A stretch of DNA of 64,000 bases from Arthrobacter globiformis (GTDB lineage: Bacteria > Actinomycetota > Actinomycetes > Actinomycetales > Micrococcaceae): positions 1,488,001 through 1,552,000 of the forward strand of contig NZ_JAUSYZ010000001.1 of NCBI RefSeq assembly GCF_030817195.1, in the 5' to 3' direction. How positions within the stretch are numbered: position 1 is the stretch's first letter; each line of letters opens with the position of its first letter. Positions 50,039-58,460 of the stretch are shown here, piece after piece. The notes beneath the pieces were generated by a model. The model made no database searches, had not been told where the DNA came from, and saw nothing but the letters and a program-made list of their open reading frames with translations. The position numbers and the translations under genes are program-made.

Positions 50039-50953
50039 ATGTGCCAATGCAAGTGCGGGGGCGTATGCAGCACGGTGACCCGCCCCGCCCTACAGCGGAT
50101 GAGTGTCGAGGAAGCCCTGCTTAGCAGGCGCAGCGTACGTGCTTTCTTGCCGAGGCCGGTTTCCAGAAGCACCGTTGAGAGGATCTTGGAGCTTGCCTCC
50201 CGCTCAGCCAGCAATTCGAATGGGCAACCGTGGCAGGTCCACATTCTTTCCGGTACCGCAAAGGATCGCCTAACAGCAGCTCTCCTGCAGGCCCATGACG
50301 CCGGAGAACGCGTCCAGAGGTGCGAGTTCGACTATCAGCCACGCCCGGACGAATGGGTGGAACCCTTCCAGTCCCGGCGGAGCGATTTCGGCCAGGGCCT
50401 CTACGGCGAAACGCTGGGGATAGACTTCACGGACCTTGCTGCCAGGGACGCCCATCACCGACGCAACTATGAGTTCTTCGGAGCTCCAATCGGCATCTTC
50501 CTCACGGTCAGCCGTCACCAGTTGGACAGTGCGCTCATCGACGCCGGTTTGTTCCTGCAGGCTACGATGCTTGCTGCGCGTGCGTCAGGACTCGACACCT
50601 GCCCCCAAGCCTCGTTCCTGGATTACTACCCGGTCATTAGAAGCCACCTGGAAATCCCAGACGATCACAGGATCATCTGCGGACTGTCCCTGGGATATGC
50701 GGACACATCACACCGGTTGCACAGTTTCACCACCCCGCGGCAACGCGTGACGGACTTTGCAACCTTTTACGAAGACAGGGCTGAGGGCACAATGACAACG
50801 GGCGGCCTTACCTCAGGCACAGCGTCATCTCCGCAATGGCCGGATCACGAGATCTGTGCTGGCGGCCAAACCCGCATTGCTCACGCGGCTTGGGCCGGCT
50901 GGATGCAGGACTCCCCGGAGCATTCCGTTGGAGAACCCGGCAGCTCAGTCTGA
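50039..50953 (+). CDS. pnbA: Nitroreductase, probable 4-nitrobenzoate reductase (PnbA-like)
   Basis: 304 residues, GGGGGA before the ATG. Nitroreductase fold: EEALLSRRSVRAFLPRPVSR (FMN phosphate-binding Arg/Ser), SASNSNGQPWQVHILSG, a mid helix around AARDAHHRRNYEFFGAP, and LFLQATMLAARASGLDTCPQ. PnbA reduces 4-nitrobenzoate to 4-hydroxylaminobenzoate with NAD(P)H and FMN. The start is odd: MCQCKCGGVCS holds four cysteines in ten residues. An alternative start at about 50100 (MSVEEALLSRR) would avoid this. The C-terminal ~45 residues after EDRAEG are a non-conserved tail. Confidence 0.85.
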   Translation: MCQCKCGGVCSTVTRPALQRMSVEEALLSRRSVRAFLPRPVSRSTVERILELASRSASNSNGQPWQVHILSGTAKDRLTAALLQAHDAGERVQRCEFDYQPRPDEWVEPFQSRRSDFGQGLYGETLGIDFTDLAARDAHHRRNYEFFGAPIGIFLTVSRHQLDSALIDAGLFLQATMLAARASGLDTCPQASFLDYYPVIRSHLEIPDDHRIICGLSLGYADTSHRLHSFTTPRQRVTDFATFYEDRAEGTMTTGGLTSGTASSPQWPDHEICAGGQTRIAHAAWAGWMQDSPEHSVGEPGSSV

Positions 50954-51002
50954 CCGGCCAGGCATTTCACACCTTCACCGAACGCATTCCCGAGGGCAGC
51001 TG

Positions 51003-51305
51003 ATGGGGCAAATCAGGCAAGGGTACTTTGAGGGAAACTTCAGGCACTTTCTGGTCGACGAAAGCTTGGGCACGTTCCTCCTTGGAGAGGTCATTGAGGA
51101 CTGGGCCGAAATCCCAGTCAACGTGACAGTCGTCCTGACCAGCCCGTTCCTACCTCCCAAAGTGGGGAGGACAGACGGCGCCATGGAGAATGGAGCGGCC
51201 ATCTGGCTGATTAGTGACTGGACCAGACGGCTGATCCTCAGAGACGACGGTTACGACGTCCGTCCGGTTACCGCGCGTCGGGGCGGCGGCATGGTGCCGC
51301 TGTAA
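51003..51305 (+). CDS. Small conserved-looking protein of the pnb cluster
   Basis: 100 residues from ATG 51003 (GAGGGCAG upstream). Sequence MGQIRQGYFEGNFRHFLVDE, then IPVNVTVVLTSPFLPP and AAIWLISDWTRRLI: probably one small alpha/beta domain, no known motif. It is 49 bp after the nitroreductase and just before a strong terminator, so the last gene of the pnb transcript. Function unknown. Confidence 0.6.
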   Translation: MGQIRQGYFEGNFRHFLVDESLGTFLLGEVIEDWAEIPVNVTVVLTSPFLPPKVGRTDGAMENGAAIWLISDWTRRLILRDDGYDVRPVTARRGGGMVPL

Positions 51306-51318
51306 CTCAATAACGACC

Positions 51319-51352
51319 GCGGGAGAGACCGACGACTGCCGGTCTCTCCCGC
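51319..51352 (+). terminator. Strong hairpin ending the pnb transcript
   Basis: Perfect 13-bp arms GCGGGAGAGACCG and CGGTCTCTCCCGC with an 8-base loop, 14 bp after the last stop. Confidence 0.8.
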
Positions 51353-51390
51353 CATAAGAGTAGGAAACAAACTAGTTCTGGAAGGCCCTC

Positions 51391-52605
51391 GTGGAAAACC
51401 AAATTGATTCACCGGCCCGGAAGTCTTCGGGCGGGACCTTACGCAGTCCCTGCAATGCCCCGTTGTTGGCGCTCGGGCTCGCCGTCGGGCCGGTCATTGC
51501 ACTTGGGTTTATGCGGTTCGCCTATGCATTGCTGCTTCCCGCCATGAAGTCTGATCTGGACTGGTCGTACGCGACTGCAGGAGGAATCAACACCGCCAAC
51601 GCCGCGGGATACATTCTTGGATCGGCAAGCGGGGCCTGGTGGGCCCGTAAGTTCGGCAGCCGGCGGACCTATATGTGGGGGATTGCCATCAGTGCGCTGA
51701 CTCTTGTCGCGTCAGCGATGAGTGGAGAATTCACATATCTTGCCATCGTCAGGTTTATCGGAGGCGTGGCTACCGCTGTCCTCTTCGTCGTTGGAGCGGC
51801 CCTCGCGTCGCGAATTCCTACGTCTACGCCAGGACAGTCCGTAAAGATGGTAGGGATCTTCATGTCCGGGGTGGGGATCGGCATAGTACTCTCCGGAATC
51901 CTGGTTCCGGTTGTGCTGACCTGGCTAGGGAGCCCGGGTTGGCGAGTAGGCTGGCTCGTCATGGGCGCATCAGCCGCATTGGCTCTGGTTCCAGCCGGCA
52001 TGGCGTCGGGCCGAATTCACCCGACCGGACAGCGAACGGGGCGGACGGTGTCTCTCGCTTTTCTAGTGCCGGCGTTCATGTGGAATCTGCTCTACGGTGC
52101 AGGCTACGTCTCGTACATGACCTTCATCATCGCGCTCCTTAATGCTCAGGGCCTCTCAGGGTGGCCGGCAACCGTTTTTTTCATCACCCTTGGCCTCGCC
52201 TCCGCCGCTTCCACTCTGTTCCTGTGGGCTAAAATCATCGACCGCCTTTCGTCTGCACGGGCGCTGGCGCTGGTCTCACTCGTTGTTCTGCTCGGAGTCC
52301 TGCCAGTCCTCGTCGGGTCGGGACTGACGGCAGCGCTGATCTCGGCAGTGATCTTCGGAGGCGCGTTTATGGCTGGCCCGACCGCTGCTGCCGTTCTCGC
52401 CAAACGCAGTTTGCCTCCAGAAGCACGTACATCCGGAATTGCTGCCCAGACCGTTGCGTTCAGCGTGGGCCAGGGCATTGGCCCTGTGGTCTCGGGAGCC
52501 ATGTCCGATGGTTCATGGGGGATAGCAGGCGGCCTGTGGTTGTCGGTCGTCCTGATCCTCGGGGCAGGAACCGCTGCGCTGTTCCAAAGGCAATCACATG
52601 GTTAA
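51391..52605 (+). CDS. YbfB/YjiJ-type MFS transporter
   Basis: 404 residues, GTG with GGAAGG 5 bp upstream. Helix 1 region LGLAVGPVIALGFMRFAYAL (the GFGRFAY-like motif of the YbfB/YjiJ group), LLLPAMKSDLDWSY, then GWWARKFGSR-type loop. 12 helices. Starts 38 bp after the terminator hairpin of the pnb genes, so it may receive read-through. Its substrate may be an aromatic compound or product; unproven. The stop overlaps the convergent glucosidase gene by 4 bp. Confidence 0.85.
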   Translation: MENQIDSPARKSSGGTLRSPCNAPLLALGLAVGPVIALGFMRFAYALLLPAMKSDLDWSYATAGGINTANAAGYILGSASGAWWARKFGSRRTYMWGIAISALTLVASAMSGEFTYLAIVRFIGGVATAVLFVVGAALASRIPTSTPGQSVKMVGIFMSGVGIGIVLSGILVPVVLTWLGSPGWRVGWLVMGASAALALVPAGMASGRIHPTGQRTGRTVSLAFLVPAFMWNLLYGAGYVSYMTFIIALLNAQGLSGWPATVFFITLGLASAASTLFLWAKIIDRLSSARALALVSLVVLLGVLPVLVGSGLTAALISAVIFGGAFMAGPTAAAVLAKRSLPPEARTSGIAAQTVAFSVGQGIGPVVSGAMSDGSWGIAGGLWLSVVLILGAGTAALFQRQSHG

Positions 52606-54767
52606 TCAGGATGCCGATCACCTGTGTGGTTCGCCTTTTCCGCCAGATCGGACGCCCAGGGGCGGATTCCATGGTGGAAGAGCATGCCTTTGGGCAGCCC
52701 CTGAACGTTCGCGACGGAACCGGAAATGTCGATGGTGATCCGGCTGTCGGCCATGGGGGCGTTGGTGATGTGCAGGTCGCCGTAGGATTCGGGGAGTACC
52801 GGATCCATCCAGAGGCCGCCGCGGGCAACGTCGGCGTAGTAGCCCATCAGGCTCTTCACGAGCTGGATCGGCGTGGCGGCGGCCCAGGCCTGGGGAGAGC
52901 AGGCCGTGGGATAGGGGACTGGTTCGTCGAAGTGCTCCCGGCTGAAGCCGCAGAACAGTTCCGGCAACCGGCCTTCCGAGTATTCGGCCGCCTCAAAGAG
53001 GGCTGTGGAGATCCGCTGTGCCTGCTCGACAAAGCCGTAGCGCAGAAGACCGGCCGCGATGATCGCATTGTCGTGGGGCCAGACGGATCCGTTGTGGTAG
53101 CTGGCGGGGTTGTAGGCACCCATATTGGTGGCCAGGGTCCGCACGCCCCAGCCGCTGAACATCTCCGGGGACATGAGCCGTTCTGCCACCAGCGGGGCCT
53201 TGTCCTGGTCGACGATGCCGAACAGCAGGCATTGCCCCATGTTGGACGCGCACGCGTCCACCGGCCGCTTGCGGCCGTCCAAGGCGACGGCATAATAGCC
53301 GCGGTCGGGCAGCCAGAACTGCTCGTTGAACTGCCTTTTTAGCTGCGCCCCGCGCTCCCGGTACTCGGCCGACAAAGCCACGTCGCCGGCGTCGTAAGCT
53401 ATCCAGGACCGCGCCATGTAGGCGCTGTAAACGTAGGCCTGCACCTCGCACAGCGCGATCGGGGGCTCGGCCAGAGTCCCGTCGGCAAAGTTGATGCCGT
53501 CCCACGAATCCTTCCAGCCCTGGTTGATCAGACCCGTGTCGTTGAGCCGTTCGTACTCGACGAAGCCGTCGCCGTCCTTGTCGCCGTAGTCGCGGATCCA
53601 GTCCAGCGCCCGGTCCACGTGCGGCAGCAGGGCGGCGGTGGTTTCGGCGGCGAATCCCCAGCGGCTGACTTCCCCGAACAGGGCCACGAACAGAGGCGTG
53701 GCGTCGACGCTGCCGTAGTAGGCGGACTTGCCACCCAGGGCCAGGCCGCTGGAGACATCAAGCCGGACCTCGTGCAGGATCTTCCCCGGTTCCTCCTCGC
53801 TCATCACATCCACCACGGTGCCCTGGCGCTCGGCGAGGGTCTGGATGGTGCCGAAGGCCAGGGACGGATCCACCGGCAGCGCCATCAGGGACGCCCACAG
53901 GGAGTCCCGGCCGAACAGCGCCATGAACCAGGGCGCACCGGCGGCCACCACGATCCGGTCCGGGTGGTGGGGATCCTCGATGCGAAGTGCGCCCAGGTCG
54001 TCATAGCTGCGGCGAAGCGTCCGCTCGATGGAGCGGTTGCCCATGCGGAGCATCGGAATCTTTGACACCCACTCCTGCCGGCGGAGGTCGCGCGGAGACA
54101 GTCCGCCGTCGTCCGCACGAACAAAGGGCGCCGCGGAACCGGACATGTCTGCGGTGGGCACCGCGCTGACAGTGGCGCTCCATTCTCCATGCGGCGGGAC
54201 AACGGCGTGGTACGTCAGGGCCTCCGGCGTGGCGTCGGCACCGCTGCCCGACACGACGACGCCCTTCCGAATGTCCTGCCAGACGGCCCGGATGGTCAGC
54301 GCGTCACCGTCCGCTTCTCGGGATTCGCTCCAGCGCCCCTGGATGCGCGCCTCCTTCACCTCGAAGAGGTCAGCGAAGTCCGCATCGACTTTGAGGGAGA
54401 CCACGCATTCGGCGGGGACCGTCGCGTAGTTCCTGACGGTGATCTGCTCCAGGATTCCGGTGCCCACCTCGCGGAGGCGTTCGACAATCAGCGGGCTGTC
54501 CGCGTGCCCGTCCGGGCGTGGGACGCGGCCGGCGAAGAGGGCCCTGAACGGTTCCTTGGTCTTGGCGGCGAGTGCCTCCAATGGAGCTCCGTTAACGGTC
54601 AGATGCCAAGTGGACAGGATGCGGGTGTCCTCAAAGAAGACCCCATGCGGATACTCCGGGCTGATGTCCCCGTTCGCCCCCGAGATGCAGAATGATGAGC
54701 CCTCCACCAGGGTGACCGCGCCCGGCCCCGCCGAACCTGCAGCAGTGTCAGCATTCCATCCAGCCAT
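52602..54767 (-). CDS. Glycogen-debranching-type amylo-alpha-1,6-glucosidase
   Basis: 721 residues, ATG with AAGGAG 7 bp upstream. The N-terminal GDE_N domain (about 20-230) starts VTLVEGSSFCISGANGDISP and YPHGVFFEDTRILSTWHLTV. The (alpha/alpha)6 catalytic barrel follows: WFMALFGRDSLWASLMAL, GKILHEVR, DKDGDGFVEYERLNDTGLIN, QGWKDSWDGINFADG, and NMGAYNPASYHNGSVWPHDN. The family hydrolyses alpha-1,6 branches or other glucosidic bonds; in actinobacteria these stand-alone proteins are often of unproven substrate. No glycogen genes nearby. Confidence 0.9.
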   Translation of the reverse strand: MAGWNADTAAGSAGPGAVTLVEGSSFCISGANGDISPEYPHGVFFEDTRILSTWHLTVNGAPLEALAAKTKEPFRALFAGRVPRPDGHADSPLIVERLREVGTGILEQITVRNYATVPAECVVSLKVDADFADLFEVKEARIQGRWSESREADGDALTIRAVWQDIRKGVVVSGSGADATPEALTYHAVVPPHGEWSATVSAVPTADMSGSAAPFVRADDGGLSPRDLRRQEWVSKIPMLRMGNRSIERTLRRSYDDLGALRIEDPHHPDRIVVAAGAPWFMALFGRDSLWASLMALPVDPSLAFGTIQTLAERQGTVVDVMSEEEPGKILHEVRLDVSSGLALGGKSAYYGSVDATPLFVALFGEVSRWGFAAETTAALLPHVDRALDWIRDYGDKDGDGFVEYERLNDTGLINQGWKDSWDGINFADGTLAEPPIALCEVQAYVYSAYMARSWIAYDAGDVALSAEYRERGAQLKRQFNEQFWLPDRGYYAVALDGRKRPVDACASNMGQCLLFGIVDQDKAPLVAERLMSPEMFSGWGVRTLATNMGAYNPASYHNGSVWPHDNAIIAAGLLRYGFVEQAQRISTALFEAAEYSEGRLPELFCGFSREHFDEPVPYPTACSPQAWAAATPIQLVKSLMGYYADVARGGLWMDPVLPESYGDLHITNAPMADSRITIDISGSVANVQGLPKGMLFHHGIRPWASDLAEKANHTGDRHPD

Positions 54768-54895
54768 CCCGACTCCTTCAAAGGACCGACTTCCACGGCT
54801 CAGCGCCGCACAGAGCCGGGCGGATCCTCCTGCGGCCGCCTGCTCAAAACGACGCTACGCCTGCGCGCCGATCGATACCAGTGGCGGTCCGAACC

Positions 54896-56563
54896 TCAGC
54901 TGGCGACCGTCTCCTTTGCCTTCATCCATTCGGTCAGCCACTGGGCCCGGACGCTCGAGGTGATGCGGCAGTCGGCCACGAAGGTGCCCTTGGCACCGGC
55001 GTCGATCCAGTCCTGGAGCGCGGAAAGGTCCTCCAGGGTGCGGATGATCGCAGATTCAGCCCCGATGGCGCGGGCTATCCCGCTGAAGTCCACCTCGGGG
55101 ATCAGCATGGGCTTTTCGGTCAGGCCCTGCGAGCCGTACTGATGGATCTCGGCCCCGTAGGCGGCGTCGTTATAGATCACGACGACGGCGCTGCTCGCCG
55201 TGCCCACGAGCGACTCAAGGTCGGACAGGCCCATCAGGAATCCGCCGTCGCCCGCGGTCAGCACCAGGGTATTGCCCGCGTCCACGGCCCGGGCGGCCCC
55301 CACGGCGCTGGCCAGTCCAAGCCCGATCGCCTGGTAGGCGGTACCCACCATGACCAGGTCCTGAGGGCGCGGGATGCGCCAGTACATGGGCGCCCAGCCC
55401 ATGAAGTGCCCGCCGTCCTGGACCACGGTGCGGCGTTCCGGCAGGACGGCATCCAGGGCCGTGGCAAGCGCCCGGGGGTCAAGCCGGCCGTCGGGGGTCT
55501 CCGTGCTGCCGGGGTGGTGGCAGGGTCCTTCGGCCAGACGGTTGAGGGCTTCCGCGCGCCAGGCCTTCGATGCACCGGCCTCGGATGGGGTGGCGCCATC
55601 CAGCAGCCGGAGGAGCCGGCCTGCGGCGGCCTTCACGTCCGCACCGACGAACAGGTCCACCCGCGGGTGCGTCGGCTCCATGGCGGTGTCGATCTGGATC
55701 ACGGTGGCGTCCGGACTAATCAGGTGGCCGAAGCGCATCGTGAAGGGGCTCAGGCTCGCCCCCGCCACCAGCACCACGTCCGCCTCGTTCATGAGCCCGG
55801 CGGCGGTATCCGTGCCGAAGCCGCCCGCGACGCCGAGGTACCCCTCGCCCTGCAGCAGGTTCAGCGCCAATGCCGTCCCCGCGGTGAGCGCGCCGAGGCG
55901 GTCGGCGAGTTCCCGGAGTTCGGGGCCGGCTCCGGCCAGGTGCGCACCGCGGCCGGCAAGGATGAGCGGCCGTTTCGCGCCGGCGAGCACTTCGGCCGCC
56001 CGTCCGAGTCCGCCGTCGACGTCGTCCGCCACCGCAGCCGCCGCCGGCGGCGGCACGGGAAGCTCTTCCTCCGCCGCCTCAAGGGCCGCCAGATCGTACG
56101 GAACGGCGATCACGACGGCGGTCCGCCGGGCAAGTGCGTACTCCACCGCTTCCTGCGTGATTGCGCCCGCGGCTTCACGGGTGACCGTGAAGGTCGCCGC
56201 CCCCAGCCCGGCGGCGATCGCCGCCTGGTCCACGTCCCAAGGACGTGCGCCGCTGCTCGGGGCGTCTCCGGTGACGAGCACGACGGGAATCTTCGCCTGG
56301 ACCGCTTCCGCGAGGGCCGTCAGGGCGTTGGTGTAACCGGGGCCGTAGGTGGTGGTCCCCGCCGCCAGCCGCCCGGATGTCCGATAGTAGGCGTCCGCCG
56401 CAGCGATGGCGGCACCTTCATGGCGTACCGCCGTGAAGCGGAGGCCCTCCTTCTCGGCGGCGTCCAGGAAGTAGACGTTTCCGTTGCCCATCACGCCGAA
56501 CACATCACTGATATAGCTGCTGAGAACCTGCGCCACGCGGCCGGACACTGTAAGTGAAGTCAT
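54896..56563 (-). CDS. TPP-dependent 2-oxoacid decarboxylase/acetolactate synthase-like enzyme
   Basis: 555 residues. Catalytic Glu in FTAVRHEGAAIAAADAY (about 51), central domain AKRPLILAGRGAHLAG, and TPP-binding motif AGDGGFLMGLSDLESL...NDAAYG (GDG-x-N) in the third domain. It closes with SALQDWIDAGAKGTFVADCR. It sits next to an Lrp regulator, an aminotransferase and an amino acid permease, which favours a phenylpyruvate, indolepyruvate or other 2-oxoacid decarboxylase over acetolactate synthase; the substrate is inference. Confidence 0.85.
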   Translation of the reverse strand: MTSLTVSGRVAQVLSSYISDVFGVMGNGNVYFLDAAEKEGLRFTAVRHEGAAIAAADAYYRTSGRLAAGTTTYGPGYTNALTALAEAVQAKIPVVLVTGDAPSSGARPWDVDQAAIAAGLGAATFTVTREAAGAITQEAVEYALARRTAVVIAVPYDLAALEAAEEELPVPPPAAAAVADDVDGGLGRAAEVLAGAKRPLILAGRGAHLAGAGPELRELADRLGALTAGTALALNLLQGEGYLGVAGGFGTDTAAGLMNEADVVLVAGASLSPFTMRFGHLISPDATVIQIDTAMEPTHPRVDLFVGADVKAAAGRLLRLLDGATPSEAGASKAWRAEALNRLAEGPCHHPGSTETPDGRLDPRALATALDAVLPERRTVVQDGGHFMGWAPMYWRIPRPQDLVMVGTAYQAIGLGLASAVGAARAVDAGNTLVLTAGDGGFLMGLSDLESLVGTASSAVVVIYNDAAYGAEIHQYGSQGLTEKPMLIPEVDFSGIARAIGAESAIIRTLEDLSALQDWIDAGAKGTFVADCRITSSVRAQWLTEWMKAKETVAS

Positions 56564-56683
56564 GCAGGAATCGTCGGATCTAGATCGTTGATAGGCAAGA
56601 GACTAGATTTTCGCTGGGATATTTGTCAGCTAAATCATTAACTGAGTGAAAATATGCCCAACGTGGCGCAGGTCACGGCAACC

Positions 56684-57187
56684 TTAGCCGGGCAGGCGGC
56701 TCTCCTGCTGTGACAGCCGGTCCAGGAGGCCGTCGTAGCGGGGCGGCATGAGCTCCAGTACGGAGATGGCCGTGCTGGTCCGCTGGATTCCGTCGATTTC
56801 CAGGATCTGGTTGGTGATTCGATAGAGATCGGCCGTGTCCCGGGCCACCACCTTGGCCATGAGATCCGCATCTCCCGTGGTGGCGTGGACCTCGATAACC
56901 TCCGGGATAGCAGCGAGCCCGCTTTCGATCGATTTCGCACGGGCCTGGCTAATGGCCAGGGAGAGGAAAGCCAGCAGGCCGTAGCCGAGCGCCGCCGGGT
57001 TCAGCCTCCGGCTGAAGGACCTGAGGGCGCCGCCGCTCTCAAGCTTCGTCAGGCGTGCGTGCACGGTGTTCCGTGCGACACCGAGCGTCCGGGAAAGAGC
57101 CAGGGCGCTCGCTTCCGGGTCCTTGTCGAGGGCGAGGATGATCCTGGCGTCCAGGGAATCGAAGGTGCGGGGATTCGGGATGGTCAT
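56684..57187 (-). CDS. Lrp/AsnC family regulator
   Basis: 167 residues. HTH part LDARIILALDKDPEASALAL, SRTLGVARNTVHARLTKLES; RAM (amino acid-binding) part SIESGLAAIPEVIEVHATTG, DADLMAKVVARDTADLYRI. It is divergent from the HisC-type aminotransferase (93 bp) and upstream of the TPP-enzyme gene on the same strand, so it probably controls both directions in response to an amino acid, the standard Lrp arrangement. Confidence 0.92.
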   Translation of the reverse strand: MTIPNPRTFDSLDARIILALDKDPEASALALSRTLGVARNTVHARLTKLESGGALRSFSRRLNPAALGYGLLAFLSLAISQARAKSIESGLAAIPEVIEVHATTGDADLMAKVVARDTADLYRITNQILEIDGIQRTSTAISVLELMPPRYDGLLDRLSQQESRLPG

Positions 57188-57280
57188 ATTTTCACCACAG
57201 ACGATAGAAGTTGAGCAGAAATCCCAAGAGGGTAAGCGTATCTTGCAATGTGGCCCGGGTCACTTCCATGATCAAGCCTC

Positions 57281-58390
57281 ATGACCAGTGATCAAACTCT
57301 GACGGCAACGGAAACCGCGCACCCCACCCTGCGTGACGCGGTCTCCGGCCTGCCGTCCTATGTGCCGGGCCGGCGCAGTGCCGGCGAGGACATCGCAGCC
57401 CTCGCCAGCAACGAAAGCCATTACGAACCCCTGCCCGCGGCCGCCGCCGCGGTGGCTGAAGCGGCCGGCAGGATGAACCGCTACCCGGACATGGCCGCCG
57501 TCGAACTCCGGGAACGGATCGCCGGACACCTTGCTGTCACCGCCGCGGAGATCGCGGTGGGACCCGGAAGCGTCGGCGTTCTCCAGCAGATCATCACCGG
57601 GCTGTGCGACGCCGGGGATGAAGTGATCTTCGCGTGGCGGAGCTTCGAGGCCTACCCCATCCTGGTGGAGCTGGCAGGTGCCCGGCCCGTCCGCATCCCG
57701 CTGGACGACGCCGAGGGCCACGACCTCGATGCGATGGCCGCAGCCGTCACCGAACGGACCAAGGTGGTCCTGCTCTGCACCCCCAACAACCCGACGGGCG
57801 TCCCGATCAGCCATGACCGCATCGAGGCGTTCCTCCGCTCCGTCAGCTCGGACATCCTCGTGGTGATCGACGAGGCCTACGTGGAATACGCCGAGGCGGG
57901 CAGCGGGCCGGACTCCCTGGCGCTCTACCGTGAATACCCGAACGTGTGCATCCTCCGAACCTTCTCGAAGGCCTACGGACTCGCCGGCCTGCGCGTGGGA
58001 TACGCAGTGGCTGCGCCGGAAATCGCGGAGGGACTGCGCCGGACCGCCATTCCGTTCGCCGTGACGGCCCTGGCCCAGAAGGCTGCCGTCGCTTCGCTGG
58101 ACGCGACCGACGAGATGCAGGCGAGGGTCGCCGTCGTCAAGAAAGAGCGCTCGCGGTTGGCCGCACGGCTGGAAGCCCAGGGCTGGAAGCTGCAGCCAAG
58201 CCAAGGCAACTTCCTGTGGATCCGGGCAGACGATGACCTCAGGGCGAGGCTCGTGGCCGCCTTCGACCAGGCGGACATCCTGGTCCGCGCCTACCAGGGC
58301 GACGGCATCCGGATCACCGTTGCCGATCCTGCTTCCAACGACCGCGTGCTCCAGGTTATGAAAGCCGTCCTGGCAGCCCGCGCAGCCTGA
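57281..58390 (+). CDS. HisC-type (aromatic) aminotransferase
   Basis: 369 residues, fold type I PLP enzyme. LASNESHYEPLPAAAAAV, the PLP-phosphate region IAVGPGSVGVLQQI, the NPTG motif LLCTPNNPTGVPI, DEAYVEYAE, and the PLP lysine in RTFSKAYGLAGLRVGYA. It belongs to the HisC/Pat group, which act on histidinol phosphate or aromatic amino acids. No his genes are near; with a permease, an Lrp regulator and a 2-oxoacid decarboxylase-like enzyme, aromatic amino acid transamination is the likelier role. Confidence 0.9.
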   Translation: MTSDQTLTATETAHPTLRDAVSGLPSYVPGRRSAGEDIAALASNESHYEPLPAAAAAVAEAAGRMNRYPDMAAVELRERIAGHLAVTAAEIAVGPGSVGVLQQIITGLCDAGDEVIFAWRSFEAYPILVELAGARPVRIPLDDAEGHDLDAMAAAVTERTKVVLLCTPNNPTGVPISHDRIEAFLRSVSSDILVVIDEAYVEYAEAGSGPDSLALYREYPNVCILRTFSKAYGLAGLRVGYAVAAPEIAEGLRRTAIPFAVTALAQKAAVASLDATDEMQARVAVVKKERSRLAARLEAQGWKLQPSQGNFLWIRADDDLRARLVAAFDQADILVRAYQGDGIRITVADPASNDRVLQVMKAVLAARAA

Positions 58391-58399
58391 AAATCCCCA

Positions 58400-58440
58400 C
58401 CCGTTCCACCTTTACCCGTTCGATCTTTACCCGTTCGACA
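58400..58440. repeat. 15-bp tandem repeat
   Basis: CCCGTTCCACCTTTA, CCCGTTCGATCTTTA, CCCGTTCGACA in a row, in the 70-bp gap between aminotransferase and permease genes. Confidence 0.75.
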
Positions 58441-58460
58441 GACAACACAGAGGACTCCCC

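Noticed and set aside
54881..56557. Long open frame antisense to the TPP enzyme gene
   Set aside because: No domains, Arg/His/Gly-rich composition typical of the reverse strand of a high-GC gene.
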